Assembly (NCBI GenBank): GCA_022836615.1
Contig: MU405373.1
Span: 1 to 64,000 of the forward strand
Direction: 5' to 3'
Source of the DNA: Annulohypoxylon bovei var. microspora
Taxonomy: Eukaryota; Ascomycota; Sordariomycetes; Xylariales; Hypoxylaceae
Length of the DNA: 64,000 bases
A program made the position numbers and the translations under genes. Positions 1-10,860 of the stretch are shown here, piece by piece (within the stretch, counting starts at the first letter, position 1; every line of letters begins with the position of its first letter). Below the pieces are notes generated by a model. It worked only from the letters and a program-made list of their open reading frames with translations. It did no database searches and had not been told where the DNA came from.

Positions 1-81
1 AACTACACCAATTCAACTGGAGGTTTTCGTGATTACGTAACAAACCAACTACACCAAGGCCTCAGTTGAGTTGGTGTAGTT
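1..81. repeat. Inverted/direct repeat cluster at the left edge
   Basis: Positions 1-18 (starting AACTACACCAATTCAACT) reappear as the reverse complement at 64-81 with one mismatch. The first ten bases, AACTACACCA, also recur in direct orientation at 47-56, so 47-56 and 72-81 form a second, tighter hairpin. This looks like the end of an inverted-repeat element, or a small foldback element, whose remainder may lie left of the window. No coding sequence is associated. Confidence 0.6.
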
Positions 82-954
82 GTTCCGAGCACTGGAAATG
101 AACAACCAAGATAACCTGGATGCTCATGAAAGCTATAATGAGTTTATTCGTGAGACCTTGGGTGTCCATTATGGTCTCTAGTATCGATCAAATATTCGAA
201 ACTTGAAGATGATGATTGAGATGATTGAGATAATCACAATAGATATGGCGGAGACAAAGCGAATGTTTCATTTAAGAACAAACTTAGATACTATAGTATT
301 TATAGTTGCCATCAAAGCCTTTATGTGCTATTGTTGTTCGCGAATGATACGTCAGTTACGTTACAAATATATTGTTATAAGATAAGGTTAAAATGTTCTT
401 TAGGTATGTGGGTGGGTAGGTACTATACTTCGTATTCCGAGTTTGTTTCTCTTTGCTACTTGCTGAATTCCCTAAGACATGTTCCTTTAATAGTACGTAA
501 TTAATTTATACTGATCCCTCGAGTCTCTCCTTTTAAGTAAGGTCGTTAGACAAGAAGGAAACTAGGTAAACACTAACCACTTTTCGACGATGGAATTTAA
601 TAGGGGATAACCTTCACTATTAAGCGAAACCCGTGCTACACCTGTAGTTTGCAATTAGACTATCAAGCACGATAGCTTGAATAGCTTCATGTTAATTAAT
701 GCGACAAAGTAATGTACCTAGGTACCTGCCGGGTCCGACTCCGGCACAACGGTCACGTATCCGAATGACAGATTGCGTAAGGCCGAAGTCGGCTATCGTC
801 CGTCTTCCCGTGACTCGGGTACCAAGCCGGCCAACCTCCATACCTCTTTTCTTCTTGATTGCTTTATTCCCATGAAGTCGAAAATAAACTAATAAACCAT
901 TGGATGTGTTGGTGGACTTTTAATTATTTTTACCGGGAAAGTAGGCTAGACTAG
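82..954. other. Intergenic, upstream of the MFS gene
   Basis: No convincing gene. A 60-codon frame at 203-385 has no recognisable features. A palindromic GTACCTAGGTACC word lies at 714-727. The segment 720-840 is more GC-rich than its surroundings. The right end should hold the promoter of the transporter starting at 955. Confidence 0.5.
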
Positions 955-2707
955 ATGTTTGAAAGAATTAAGCGGCCCCTGAAGTGGTTTTACCATGAAT
1001 TCGGACTTGCTGCTATCCACGAGACCGGCCTCGATGCCTACCTCATTATTCTGTCACGAACCTGCCGTATGTTCGCCTACGGAACTAATGCGCTGATTCT
1101 AGGTATGATTCCAGCTTAGTTCATAGGCCGATCTATATTGTCTTGGAGGTCCTAACATGTGTTTCAGCCATCTTTTTCTCTTCCCTAGGGATATCCGATC
1201 ACCAGATTGGCCTCTTCATGACATTTACGTTACTAGGGGATGTCGTCTTAGGAACATTCCTCACGCTTGTGGCGGATCGCATCGGAAGACGAAGAGTCTT
1301 GATGGGTGGTTCTTTGTTGATGATACTGAGCGGCGTAACATTTGCACTTGTTGAAAACTTCTGGATTTTGCTACTTGCTGCAGTCGTCGGTGTTATTAGT
1401 ATCACCGGTAGTGATTTTGGCCCCTTCAGAAGTATCGAGGAGTCAGTTATATTATCAGCTCAACGGGCTAAAGGGTTGAACATAGCTGACAAGTATTCAG
1501 GTCTATGCTATCGCAACTCACGACCCCATCGACAAGAGCAGACGTGTTATCATGGCACGTCACCACGGCGCTATTTGGATCTTCTTTAGGAAGCGAGCTA
1601 TCAGGAAGATTCCTCCACTTCCTGCAAAGTAAAGATGGATGGTCTGAGGTTGATGCATACCATGCCCTGTTTTGGATATATGCTATCATGGGCGTGGTCA
1701 ATCTTGGATTAATCTTGCTGTTGTCTGATTCGTGTGAGCTATCACAAGCGAAGAGAACTTACACACAAGTCCCACAGGACGATAGTGCGCGCGACACGGA
1801 CGTTACTATTGAGAGCTCCGTAGACCCCCCTGAGGTCGCTTCCACACATCAGGAACCTCAGAACTGGATTATTCGAAGCCTGAAGTGGTTTTCGAACCGG
1901 CTCGCTCAAATTTCGCCATCAACTCGATCGGTGATGTATAAGCTATGGTTTTTATTGGTTGTCGACTCATTGGCAGACGGCATGGTGCCGTATTCTATAA
2001 CAAATTACTATATGGATAAAAAGTTCCATCCTAAAAAATCCACTCTCGGCGACATAACCTCATTGAGTTACTTTTTCGGGGCGATTTCAGCATCGTTCGC
2101 CGGTCCTCTAGCTCGAAAGATTGGGCTGATCAACACAATGGTGTTTACGCACACACCATCTTCGGCAGCTGTCTTACTGTTCCCGATTCCCCCTTACCTT
2201 TGGCTGGCGGCGGGACTCTTTTTCGTCCGTGCAGGATTGAATAATATGGACCAGGCGCCACGGGCAGCATTCATCGCCGCCGTGGTCAAGCCCGAGGAGC
2301 GAACGGCAGTGATGGGTATCACGGCTACGGTTAGGACATTAGCCTCTGCGACTGGGCCTACAGTCACAGGAGCTTTGGCTGCGAGTGACCGTTTCTGGAT
2401 CGCGTTTGTTGTGGCGGGATGCTTCCGATTGGCATACGATTTTGGTCTTTACGCTATGTTCGTGAATATGAGGCTTCATGAACATGAGAATAAACCGGCC
2501 GACTTGCCTAACGGGCACAGTGCAAGACGTATCGCTGATGAAGAGATGGAGCTAGAGAGTCTAGCTGATACGATTGATACTGATAGCGGTAGCGAGGATT
2601 CGAGTCCAGAGAAATCAGAGCCCGACATCATTCGGCTCGAAGTGCCGGACGGAAATCAAAGGATTCGAAGCAGAAGTCCACGTCGGGAGAGATATGTAGA
2701 GAGCTAG
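955..2707 (+). CDS. MFS transporter
   Basis: Model: join(955..1102, 1168..1441, 1501..2707), 542 aa. Intron 1 is GTATGA...TTTCAG (65 nt) and intron 2 is GTCAGT...ATTCAG (59 nt). Splicing both joins three reading frames into one. The product is a multi-pass major facilitator superfamily transporter of the plasma or an internal membrane. The loop between the second and third membrane segments has the MFS signature ADRIGRRR at residues 85-92, preceded by the hydrophobic stretch with GDVVLGTFLTLV. A long hydrophilic loop near residues 220-255 separates the two six-helix halves, and the tail is acidic and Ser-rich. A typical fungal MFS protein is about 500-550 aa, so it looks complete. The substrate cannot be read from the sequence. 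Reading through intron 2 ends early in a shifted frame, so the splice is needed. Confidence 0.88.
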
Positions 2708-3127
2708 GGTTCGTTATGATTCTTGAAAGATGTAGTAACTATGTCAATGTATGTATTTCCAAAGTTATTTCCAAGGACCCGTTTAAGGACTTAGCTATAC
2801 AATTGCATTCAATATAGGGCTTTGGTGCATCGGATATGATATAAGTGAGTTAGGAGTTAAGCTCTTTATGCTTAGATTGATAATAACCATACTAATATAA
2901 CGTCATTGTAAAATAGCCTAACACGATTGCGGCATGATTATTGACCCGAATTCTTTGCCTTGGTTAAAGAAATCAATCCGAAGCTACGTCTCCTAGTTTG
3001 CCTGCCCAGGTGCTATTCTAAGCCTACTTGCCTAAGTATATACCTTTTATAAAAGCTCATCCAAAGCTCGTGCAATTCTACAGTCTTTTGTGTACCAGAA
3101 CATCGCAGATATTACTTACACAAAGCC
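2708..3127. other. Intergenic between the MFS gene and FMP52
   Basis: This 420-bp stretch holds the 3' end of the transporter gene and the promoter of the next gene on the same strand. I see no extra gene. A TATA-like run (ATATACCTTTTATAAAAG) at about 3037-3054 lies some 75-90 nt before the FMP52 start and could be its TATA box. Confidence 0.5.
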
Positions 3128-3938
3128 ATGGCGTCCACAGCTGCAGTCATCGGTAGCACCGGCCTCACAGGCGCCCACATATTGACCACGCTTCTTGGTC
3201 TTGATGTCTTCAAATCAGTCTACACCATCTCTCGACGAGCACCCGGACCAGAATCTCCCAAATTGACCGCTACTCTCGAACCCGACACCACCAAGTGGGC
3301 ATCCAACCTCTCCTCCATCACCCCACCACCGTCCGTAGTCTTCTCCGCCCTAGGAACCACGCGAGCTGCAGCCGGCGGCCTAGCGAACCAATGGAAGATC
3401 GACCATGACCGTACGTTACAGCCACCCAATCCCTTGCGCAATTGCCCGTAGGCATATTAAGAAGAAGAAGAAAAGAAGAAAAAGTATAAACACTAACCGA
3501 AGTCATCCGTCCTCTCTAGTGAACGTCGAGCTCGTCAAAGCCGCGCGCGCCGCCGGCGTCAAGACCTTCGTGTTCGTGTCGTCGGGGGGCACGCGGGGGT
3601 TCCTCAGCGGGTTCGCGCCGTACTCGAAGATGAAGGTCGGCGTCGAGGACGCCATCAAAGACGCCGGCTTCGACCAGGCCATCGTCCTGCGCCCGGGCCT
3701 CATCATGGGCAAGCGCGAGGTCGAGCACACCGGCGGCGCCCTGTTCAACTCCCTCGTCGGCGGCCTCGGCAAGATCAGCCAGGGAGCCCAGGACGCCATG
3801 GGCCAGGACGCCGACGTCATCGCGCGCGCCGCCGTTCGCGCGGCTGTCTTGGCGGCTGAGGGCAAGGCCCCGGCCAAGTACTGGGTCCTGGAGCAGTCTG
3901 ATATTGTGAAGTTTGGGAGGGACGAGTATAAGTCATAA
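3128..3938 (+). CDS. FMP52: FMP52-like mitochondrial NAD(P)-binding protein
   Basis: Model: join(3128..3410, 3520..3938), 233 aa, with one 109-nt intron (GTACGT...CTCTAG). The joined sequence reads KIDHD-LNVELVKAARAAG across the junction, as expected for the family. It is an atypical short-chain dehydrogenase/Rossmann-fold protein with the nucleotide-binding motif GSTGLTG at residues 9-15, the strand SVVFSALGTTRA, a VSSGGTRG segment, and YSKMK where classical enzymes have YxxxK. FMP52 in yeast is a mitochondrial outer-membrane protein of unknown reaction, and its length of about 230 aa matches. Exon 2 is strikingly GC-rich compared with exon 1 and the flanks. The start ATG follows CAAAGCC and begins directly at the Rossmann strand, so no earlier start is needed. 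Confidence 0.88.
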
Positions 3939-4671
3939 GTTTCGTGCAAGGAGAGAGAGGGGGGAAGAGGGGAAGGTTTGCGCTTCCTCGCAATTGTGCA
4001 TTTTCTTTCGGGTAAGCATTGGCGTCTGGTACATGGGCTTTTTCGAATACCTTGATGATGGTGGGGACAGGTTGAAAGGAAGGAAAGTTCGAGAGAAAAT
4101 TTAGATGCGATGATGTCTATCGTGCGGCTCTGCGAACTACGTACATATATATCTACATACTTGGGTATCAGCCCTAGGCTTGATTCGTGGAGTTGTGACG
4201 ATGATGTGCCTCCCTTGCCGTGCTTGTCCTTCAGGTATATGGCTTGTCATTGGTTGGCTTATACGAGCACCAGAGTTGAATATCCTATCTCCACTATCAG
4301 ATGGAAGAGTTCTCCTTTTTCATCAATACGGAACTAACAATCAAATAAAAGGAAAATTTCACTTCATTCGATTTTTGCTTTCTATTTGCATACTTTGTAA
4401 GGCGTGCGTGAAGGTTTGCTGAGGATTTTGTGCATCTACTATGTAAGATTTCTGCTGTGGTAGATGGAAATACTAGGGTAAGGTTATTTAAAGACGCCAC
4501 CTAAGGTAAGCAACATGGTATTTAGTTCTCATTCATTTCACATTCATACCTACTAGTTACCTCGGATAAGTGACCTCCACAGAGCAGCTAAGCCATCCAC
4601 GACCAATCTATCGAAAACCATTCCAGAGTTTCCGGGGTGGGTTGGATAATTTGAAGTCAGATCCGTGATAG
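3939..4671. other. Intergenic between convergent genes
   Basis: This 733-bp stretch holds the 3' regions of FMP52 (+) and the short-chain dehydrogenase (-). Several 60-80-codon frames are present but none resembles a protein. No repeat of note. Confidence 0.5.
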
Positions 4672-5526
4672 TCACCTCCTCCCCATAAACGCCTCCACGA
4701 TCCTCCTAAACTGCGCCCGTCTCGGCTCCTCCGTCGCGTCGAAGCGGTCCTTCACGATCCCCACGGGTATCTCCTCTTCGCCCCTCGTCAGGCCCGCCCA
4801 CGCCTCGTCCGTGAACTGCGCTACCGGGATCCCGATGTTGCCCTCGCCGATGGCCACCAGCTCCTTCTGCTGCGAGTGCAGCTCCGTCTGCACGGCCGGC
4901 GGCAGGATCTCCACCACTTTGATGTGTTGGCTTCCCGCGTCGTAGCTGAGCTGCGCCCGGATCGACCAGAGCAGCGAGTGCAGGGCCGCTTTCGTCGCGC
5001 AGTAGTTGCCGCACCGCGGCAGCGGCACGAGCGCCAACCCGGATGTCACGCCGACGAGGGCCGCGGGCTTGGGGGCGAGCGACTGCAGGTGTGGGAGTAG
5101 GTAAGTGATTAGGTATAGGTAAGATGTGTAGTTTGTGCCGAGCTCCTGCACGGTCCGCGGCAGGTCGATGGCCTGCGGCTTGGCGAAGTCGAGGGTACGC
5201 TGGATGCCGGAGTTCAGGATCACGGCGTCGATTTGGGGATATTTTGCGGTAATTCTTCATTTGAAGGTCAACTAGGAACTTCTCATCGCTCTTCTCATAC
5301 AGACTCACTCTTTGACCCACGCCTCTATCTTGTCGAAGTCGGTGATGTCAAACTGCGATGCTGCCGCCTTGTCGGAGCCATGCTTGGCTACGAATGCGTC
5401 GAGCCTCTCCTTACGGCGGCCGACGCCAATGACGAAGATGTCATTCTCGATCATGCGCTCGGCTAGTGCCAGGCCAATGCCAGCTGTGGCGCCGATGAGG
5501 AGAACATTCTTATACGGAAATGTCAT
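4672..5526 (-). CDS. Short-chain dehydrogenase/reductase
   Basis: Model: complement(join(4672..5254, 5309..5526)), 266 aa, with one 54-nt intron. It is a classical SDR, NAD(P)-dependent, cytosolic by lack of any leader. The cofactor motif GATAGIG is at residues 12-18, LNSG (the NNAG-like strand) at about 86-89, the catalytic Ser at about 144, and Tyr157-x3-Lys161 in NYCATKAAL. The Val-rich strand before the catalytic Ser and a PPAVQTEL segment match DltE-like fungal SDRs. The donor is GTGAGT. The acceptor is AAG rather than CAG/TAG, which is less common but is the only one restoring VKEITAKYPQIDAVILNSG. The substrate cannot be predicted. The ATG at 5526 sits just before the first beta strand; an in-frame ATG 50 codons upstream exists, but its extra residues are not typical. 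Confidence 0.87.
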
Positions 5527-6121
5527 TTTTCCTTTTAATCGATCTATTGGATTTGCAATTGACTCGGAAATCGAGGCGTGTCTGATGAATTTGACGATCA
5601 ATTTTCTAGCTTCTGAGTATCGAGGTTCATATGGTCTAGGTACTTGACGAACATGGTATGTCTTGAAAATAGGCAAAGCTATCCTCTCTAGTTTATCCCA
5701 CGACTCTTAATTCGCCTACCGGCAGCATTGAACGGTTTAAGTCACAATACCTACCTAGGCACTCAAAGATTCGATCAAATAGGGTAACATTGGATTTCAC
5801 AAGGTGCTGGTTCGGAAAATTCATGCGGTACGTACGTCGCCCCTTACTTCCACATGGATTCATGGATGCTTCTTGATCTAAAGCAACCCCACACGAAACT
5901 GCAATATCCACGATCTAAAGGGAGAACATTGAACCCCATATCGGCATCTCTCGCCCGATAATGATTGGACAAGCAGAACGTAGTTCCTTGGAGGGTAGCT
6001 TTGCCGAGCTCTCCTCATGTAAACCTGGTCCGACCCCAATTCGGTAATCACGAGGTTTTCTTTACGAATCTTGGACACGATGTATACCTCTCTGATAGCT
6101 TCAAGTTAAACCGACGTCTGT
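5527..6121. other. Intergenic, promoter side of the dehydrogenase
   Basis: This 595-bp stretch holds the upstream region of the dehydrogenase and the 3' end of the kinase-like gene, both on the minus strand. No further gene is supported. A TACCTACCTAGG word lies at about 5749-5760. Confidence 0.5.
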
Positions 6122-7607
6122 CTAAGTTGATCCAAGGTTCTCTTGAAGCCAGTCTCTCCACTGTTGATTTTTCAAAATCGAACGGACTCTGGCCTCGAGC
6201 CATTGTGTGTTACCCCAGAATCCCCAAGAAGCTTGGAATCTCAGCCAGTCGACCAGCGCGGTCTCCCAATGCCGAACAAAGACATCCCAATCATATTTCT
6301 GCTTGCGTCCTTGAGAATCTCTGAAGTCGCTGACTAGTTTTGAGTAGTAGTATTCTAAGAGTTTCTTCTCGCCCTCATCCATCGAAAGCTCGTTTAGAAT
6401 GTCGCCCCTATCGTTTATAAGTAGACTTAGTGGCACTGAACATGTAAACAATTTGGCCAGATCGCAGACACCCAACCCGAGACCGACATATTGGAAATCA
6501 TAAAACGCAACCTTATCGCCGGATAAGGTAGTAAATAGATTCTCAGACTTGACATCCCCATGGATAAGTGTCTCGTATTCTCGGCCACGTGGAGTCAGAA
6601 AGTCGGCTACCATCTCAGAGATCGATTGGCCACTAGAAGTGGTCGGTACAGTGAGGACACTAGACCACTCCGAGTCTCCATCCACGACAAGTGATGAGTA
6701 TTCCTTCCGCCGAGTAGCAAGATACGTGTAGCCTCCATTAAGCCACAGTTTTGTACCAGGAGAATCCACTCGTCTTCTTCTCTCTGCTTCTTCAAGTGGC
6801 GGGAGTAGAAATTCTTCAAGGGTATCGGGTACTAACTTCCGACTTATTCTGTGGAAGCTGGATAGCCAATCCAATGCAGCAAAGATCTGTTTTGCATTAA
6901 GTTCCGATCGCTTCTCTCCAGCAACAGGGAAAAGGGGCCTTAGGTCAGTCATGACTACAGTAGAAATGAGTCAGTATTTCGAAAATTCAAGACATATCAA
7001 TGCATCTAAGTCGCGTTCTAGGAGTGGGTCTCACGAATTAACTCCGAGGGGAACTTCTACCGTCGTACATAACATAGGGGCGAAAAGAGGCACTTCTTAA
7101 AGATGCTTGAAAAGATAAAAGGGGCTACATACTTGTAGCGGTCACGCCGCCGAGCAGTTCGGCACCAGGTTTCTCACCCGCCTCTCGCGAAGTATCAACA
7201 CAGCGAGCGACAGCAGCCTCATCTTCTAGCAGCGGGGCCACAGAGCTATAAAAGTACTGCTCAACTTCATAACTCATTAGCTTCCGTAAGTGACCTTCAT
7301 CTCCGGAATCCAGGCGTGTCTGCGGAGGCGCGATGAATTTGAGTATCAACGGGAGTAACTCTGCTTTCTTCTCGTCATCATCGCCAGCGGTGCGGGCCGT
7401 AAGCTCGTAGATATACCCATAGCCAGCCCATAGCGTCTGCAGCTTCTTCAAAGAGACTACTTCGAGAGAATGCCAAGATAACACGATGGCAGCCACGCGC
7501 TCGGGCTCGATAGAGGCTCTAGGGGCGACATTGCGGCGCATAACTGCCCAGATGAAGAGTAGAAGAGCTATAAGCTTGAGAATCGTGCCGTTTTTCATTA
7601 AGTTCAA
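6122..7607 (-). CDS. CHK/APH-like kinase with N-terminal membrane anchor
   Basis: Model: complement(join(6122..6954, 7133..7607)), 435 aa, with one 178-nt intron (GTATGT...CTGTAG). It belongs to the choline-kinase/aminoglycoside-phosphotransferase fold, closest in feel to CHK-kinase-like (EcKinase) proteins that phosphorylate small hydroxyl-bearing molecules. The N lobe includes LKFIAPPQT and a segment around RKLMSYEVEQYFY. The catalytic loop is HGDVKSEN, with His290 and Asp292, and the metal-binding DFQYVGLG motif has Asp311. Residues 8-22 form a hydrophobic helix followed by RR, which suggests a signal anchor in the ER or another membrane; this is inferred and unusual for the family. The C-terminal helices are Trp-rich. 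The substrate is unknown. Without splicing, neither half contains a complete kinase fold. Confidence 0.82.
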
Positions 7608-7953
7608 GTAGATTGTTGCGAGATAAGTAATAGATGTTTAAATATTCCCCTTCACCAAGTTTTCGGACAATGCAGAGATGGATTCAGATCATCTAGCTAG
7701 CGGTGTGATTCGATGTTGGTGGATTAGACTCGAAAAAGACCCATAATACTACCCTACCAACTTACTAATGTCGGACCGATGCAAGGGCCTGACTGGAACT
7801 GCCAGTAAGACATTTTACCCCTTTCCCTGACTCTGTCGTCCTTCTAACTTGATAATAGTGCAAGCCTGTCGAGAAATTTATTTCCTTCCATATCGCTATG
7901 GGAGAAGTAGGTAGAATATGAATCCAGCGGCTCTAAAAAGGGATACTTTTGCT
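7608..7953. other. Intergenic, kinase promoter and mannosidase 3' end
   Basis: This 346-bp stretch has no gene of its own. It holds the upstream region of the minus-strand kinase gene and the 3' end of the beta-mannosidase gene. Confidence 0.5.
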
Positions 7954-10755
7954 TTACGGCAAGGTATTGTCCCAAATACTGCTCACACCAACCCTACTCA
8001 CCCACCCTGCCTTCTTCCCACTACCACTAATCACGTTATATCCAATCCGCTTCTCCTCTCCCTTTTTCAGCAGGAACCCATTTTCATCAAAAGCAACGAT
8101 AACCTCGTCGGCGTCTTCCTCTTCCAGACTCACCCAAGTCCAGATGCTCGTACCCTTTTCAGCCCTGACCACAAACTCATCAGTGCCATCATCGTGCTCA
8201 ACGCTTAGTCCGGGGTCTACCAGCGCCGCGGAGGCCAAGGGGGTGGGTGTGAACCAGTTCGTGTGGGTGTACGTCTTAGTTGCCTCAGCATTTGGCGGTG
8301 TCCCCGATGCCGTCAGGTTCGCCACGAACACGACATCGCTAGCATTAAGGGTCGAGCTTGCTTTCAGCTCGTCGATGTTGAGCGATGCTAGTAACGTGGT
8401 GTTCAGCGCTCCAACGGTAAAGTCCACCTCTCTCACCTCGGCATCGAGGTTGATGACCGTTCCGTTCCAACTAACCCACCCGAGATTTGCCGTGCCTTTG
8501 ACTTCGTCCCATAGATCGCTCACGGCGTAGACCTCTAAGATGCCGGTCGTAAGATTCCACAGCGGCGCGATAATGACGGGCTGGTAAATGTCTTTGGCAA
8601 CGCTGTGCAACACCTTCCACCTGCCGTCGTATTCGATTCCCGCCCACGTCGGCGCCTGCCAGATGTCCTCGAGCTGCCAGTACAGGCTTCCCAGCTGGTA
8701 CTGCGGTCTTCCGGACCCGATGCGGTAGAACTGGATCTGGCTCTTATAGAAGTCGGCCTGGAAAATCTGCGTTGTATGGATCCAGGCCGAGAAGTTGGCC
8801 AGAGGGTCCGTCTTCGACGGCACGGGATAGTACGTTTGCGCCGCGACGGTCATCTCGCCCATGCCCTTGCTCGCGTTGGCGAAGTTCGTCGTGTTGAGCC
8901 CGCCGGCGGGGTAGTGGTGGTTTCGGAGGACGACGGTCGAGCTATTGAAGCTTAGGTCCTCTTTCGCGACGGCCTGCTTCCACGAGTTGATGCTTGGCAT
9001 GCTATGGAAGCCGAACTCGTTTGCGAACCGGCCCACCGGATAGCTGGACGTGTTGAACGCCTGGTCCAGGTGGTAGTTGTAGTAATCCGTATCTCCGTAG
9101 ATCGCCCCCGGCGTAGCGTTATCGTAGCGCTCGGTGATCGGGATCGAGTTGTTGAAGTTTATTGACAAATACCCGTTTGAGGTGCTACTTGGTGTGTATG
9201 TGATGCTACGACTGTTGCCATAAACGGCTGGAAGGAGCGTGTGTAAGAATAACGTCTCGTACTCTTGTTGGTAACGATCATATAACTCTGGCGCAGATGA
9301 TTTAACATTTGAAAGCTCTAGCGATTCGATCTCGTTGCCGCCAGCCCAGAGAGCTAGTGAGGGGTGGTGGTTGATACGCCGAACTTGATAGACAGCTTCT
9401 AACCGACAGTTCTCGAGGAAATCCTGGTCGACGGGGTAAAGAGAATCGCTAAACGGAAATTCCGACCAGAGTAGAATTCCTAGCTCATCTGCAATGTCAT
9501 ACATGAAATCGGGGGAATAAGCACCGCTCGCCCAGACACGAAGCATGTTCTGATTTCCGGCAACGGTGGAGTCGAATAACTGTCGGATTCTGGCTGGGGT
9601 CACTCGCGGCCAGAAGGCATCTGGCGGGATGAAATTACTTCCTTTGGCGTAGAATGGCTGGCCATTTATTTCAAAGTGCCAGTGATTACCTGGGGCAATT
9701 CCCTTTGACACTTCCTCCTCTGAAATCACGTCCATGTTCAAGACGATTGTTCGAAATCCAGTCCGCTTCGTTATTGATGATATAATCTTACCTGGCCCCG
9801 ACACTATTTCAATGGTAATGTTGTAAAGATCCTGTGGCCCCAGTCCATTTGGCCACCAGAGCCTGTAATCTTCTGCGGCGAGGACAGCCAAGCCAGTGAT
9901 AACATCACCGTCATTTGTTACGTTAGACAAAGCTCCGCTGCTAACTTCTTGTTGAGTAGCAACGTCAATGATCTTGAAGTTCATCTTAGCTCCTTCCGGT
10001 ACAGCGCCGATCACGTCGACACTAGCATTCAATACCCAATTTGCTGTTTGGTCCGGTGGGAGGTTGTTTAATTGACCTTCACGATATATGTCCAACAACG
10101 AGTTGCGAACATAAATCTCATCTTCATGAAATTGTAAAACCCACGCCTTCTGCCAGATACCCGCTGGGGCAAATGCCGGCCCCCAATCCCAACCGAAGTC
10201 CGATTGTTCCTTGCGAATAAACTGACGGTGAGTGAACTCGAACAGCCCTTCGACCCCCCATGGCCAGGTCTCCTGTCCGGGCTGATTCGCGATATCCTCC
10301 GCAATCTTTGGAGCACTGCCAAACTGGATTTGGAGCTCTGGGGAGCTAGATTCGCAGCTGGATAGGATATCGGTGACGTTAAAAAAGTATTGGCGGAACT
10401 GATTGTTTGTACTTGCTACGGACTGCGAGCAGAGCCGAATATCAGAAAAAATGTCGAGCCCATTGAATAGGAGGAACGTGCTACTATTCCCCGCCGGCGA
10501 TAGTCCTAAGAGCTCGGAGGTATAAGTCCAATTTGACAAGGCGATCCATCGCATATTAAAATCGTTGAGTCCATAGTACGGATCGTCTATTACATTCGAT
10601 GCATGGAGATCTAGGTGTACATGAGAAGGTACTTTTCCAGGGACTGAGATGTTATTTCCATCGTTCTTAAGGGTCCACTCTACGTCAGACAAGTCGACGA
10701 TGTTTACAGCGCCGACAGTTAAAGATACCAAGGCGATGAGTAGGACCAAATACAT
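7954..10755 (-). CDS. mndA: Secreted beta-mannosidase, GH2 (mndA type)
   Basis: Intron-free, 933 aa from the ATG at 10755. It hydrolyses terminal beta-mannosyl residues of manno-oligosaccharides outside the cell. Residues 1-16 form a signal peptide (MYLVLLIALVSLTVGAV) followed by the mature start NIVDLSDVEWTLKND. The GH2 layout is visible: an N-terminal jelly-roll domain ending in the WPWGVEGLFEFTH and DFGWDWGPAF motifs, an Ig-like domain, then the barrel. The acid/base Glu475 lies in WAGGNEIES and the nucleophile Glu580 in FANEFGFHS. There are many N-glycosylation sequons. The length matches Aspergillus MndA (about 930 aa). The frame stays open another 120 codons upstream, but that part would bury the signal peptide. 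A TATA box 74 nt upstream also supports 10755. Confidence 0.95.
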   Translation of the reverse strand: MYLVLLIALVSLTVGAVNIVDLSDVEWTLKNDGNNISVPGKVPSHVHLDLHASNVIDDPYYGLNDFNMRWIALSNWTYTSELLGLSPAGNSSTFLLFNGLDIFSDIRLCSQSVASTNNQFRQYFFNVTDILSSCESSSPELQIQFGSAPKIAEDIANQPGQETWPWGVEGLFEFTHRQFIRKEQSDFGWDWGPAFAPAGIWQKAWVLQFHEDEIYVRNSLLDIYREGQLNNLPPDQTANWVLNASVDVIGAVPEGAKMNFKIIDVATQQEVSSGALSNVTNDGDVITGLAVLAAEDYRLWWPNGLGPQDLYNITIEIVSGPGKIISSITKRTGFRTIVLNMDVISEEEVSKGIAPGNHWHFEINGQPFYAKGSNFIPPDAFWPRVTPARIRQLFDSTVAGNQNMLRVWASGAYSPDFMYDIADELGILLWSEFPFSDSLYPVDQDFLENCRLEAVYQVRRINHHPSLALWAGGNEIESLELSNVKSSAPELYDRYQQEYETLFLHTLLPAVYGNSRSITYTPSSTSNGYLSINFNNSIPITERYDNATPGAIYGDTDYYNYHLDQAFNTSSYPVGRFANEFGFHSMPSINSWKQAVAKEDLSFNSSTVVLRNHHYPAGGLNTTNFANASKGMGEMTVAAQTYYPVPSKTDPLANFSAWIHTTQIFQADFYKSQIQFYRIGSGRPQYQLGSLYWQLEDIWQAPTWAGIEYDGRWKVLHSVAKDIYQPVIIAPLWNLTTGILEVYAVSDLWDEVKGTANLGWVSWNGTVINLDAEVREVDFTVGALNTTLLASLNIDELKASSTLNASDVVFVANLTASGTPPNAEATKTYTHTNWFTPTPLASAALVDPGLSVEHDDGTDEFVVRAEKGTSIWTWVSLEEEDADEVIVAFDENGFLLKKGEEKRIGYNVISGSGKKAGWVSRVGVSSIWDNTLP

Positions 10756-10828
10756 GTTGACTGCTATTGTTACCAAAACAATTTTAGCTTGGCAAACATT
10801 GATTTTGAACTCAACTAGGTTCGGTTGG

Positions 10829-10836
10829 TATTTATA
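10829..10836 (-). promoter_or_regulatory. TATA box of the beta-mannosidase gene
   Basis: TATAAATA on the minus strand, 74 nt upstream of the chosen start codon at 10755. The spacing leaves room for a short 5' UTR and argues against the longer in-frame start further upstream. Confidence 0.65.
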
Positions 10837-10860
10837 GTACCTGGGTACCTGGGTACCTGG
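10837..10860. repeat. Three tandem copies of GTACCTGG
   Basis: Three perfect 8-bp units directly upstream of the beta-mannosidase TATA box. They could be a cluster of binding sites or a minor tandem expansion of the intergenic TACCTAGG-type word seen across the window. Confidence 0.75.
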
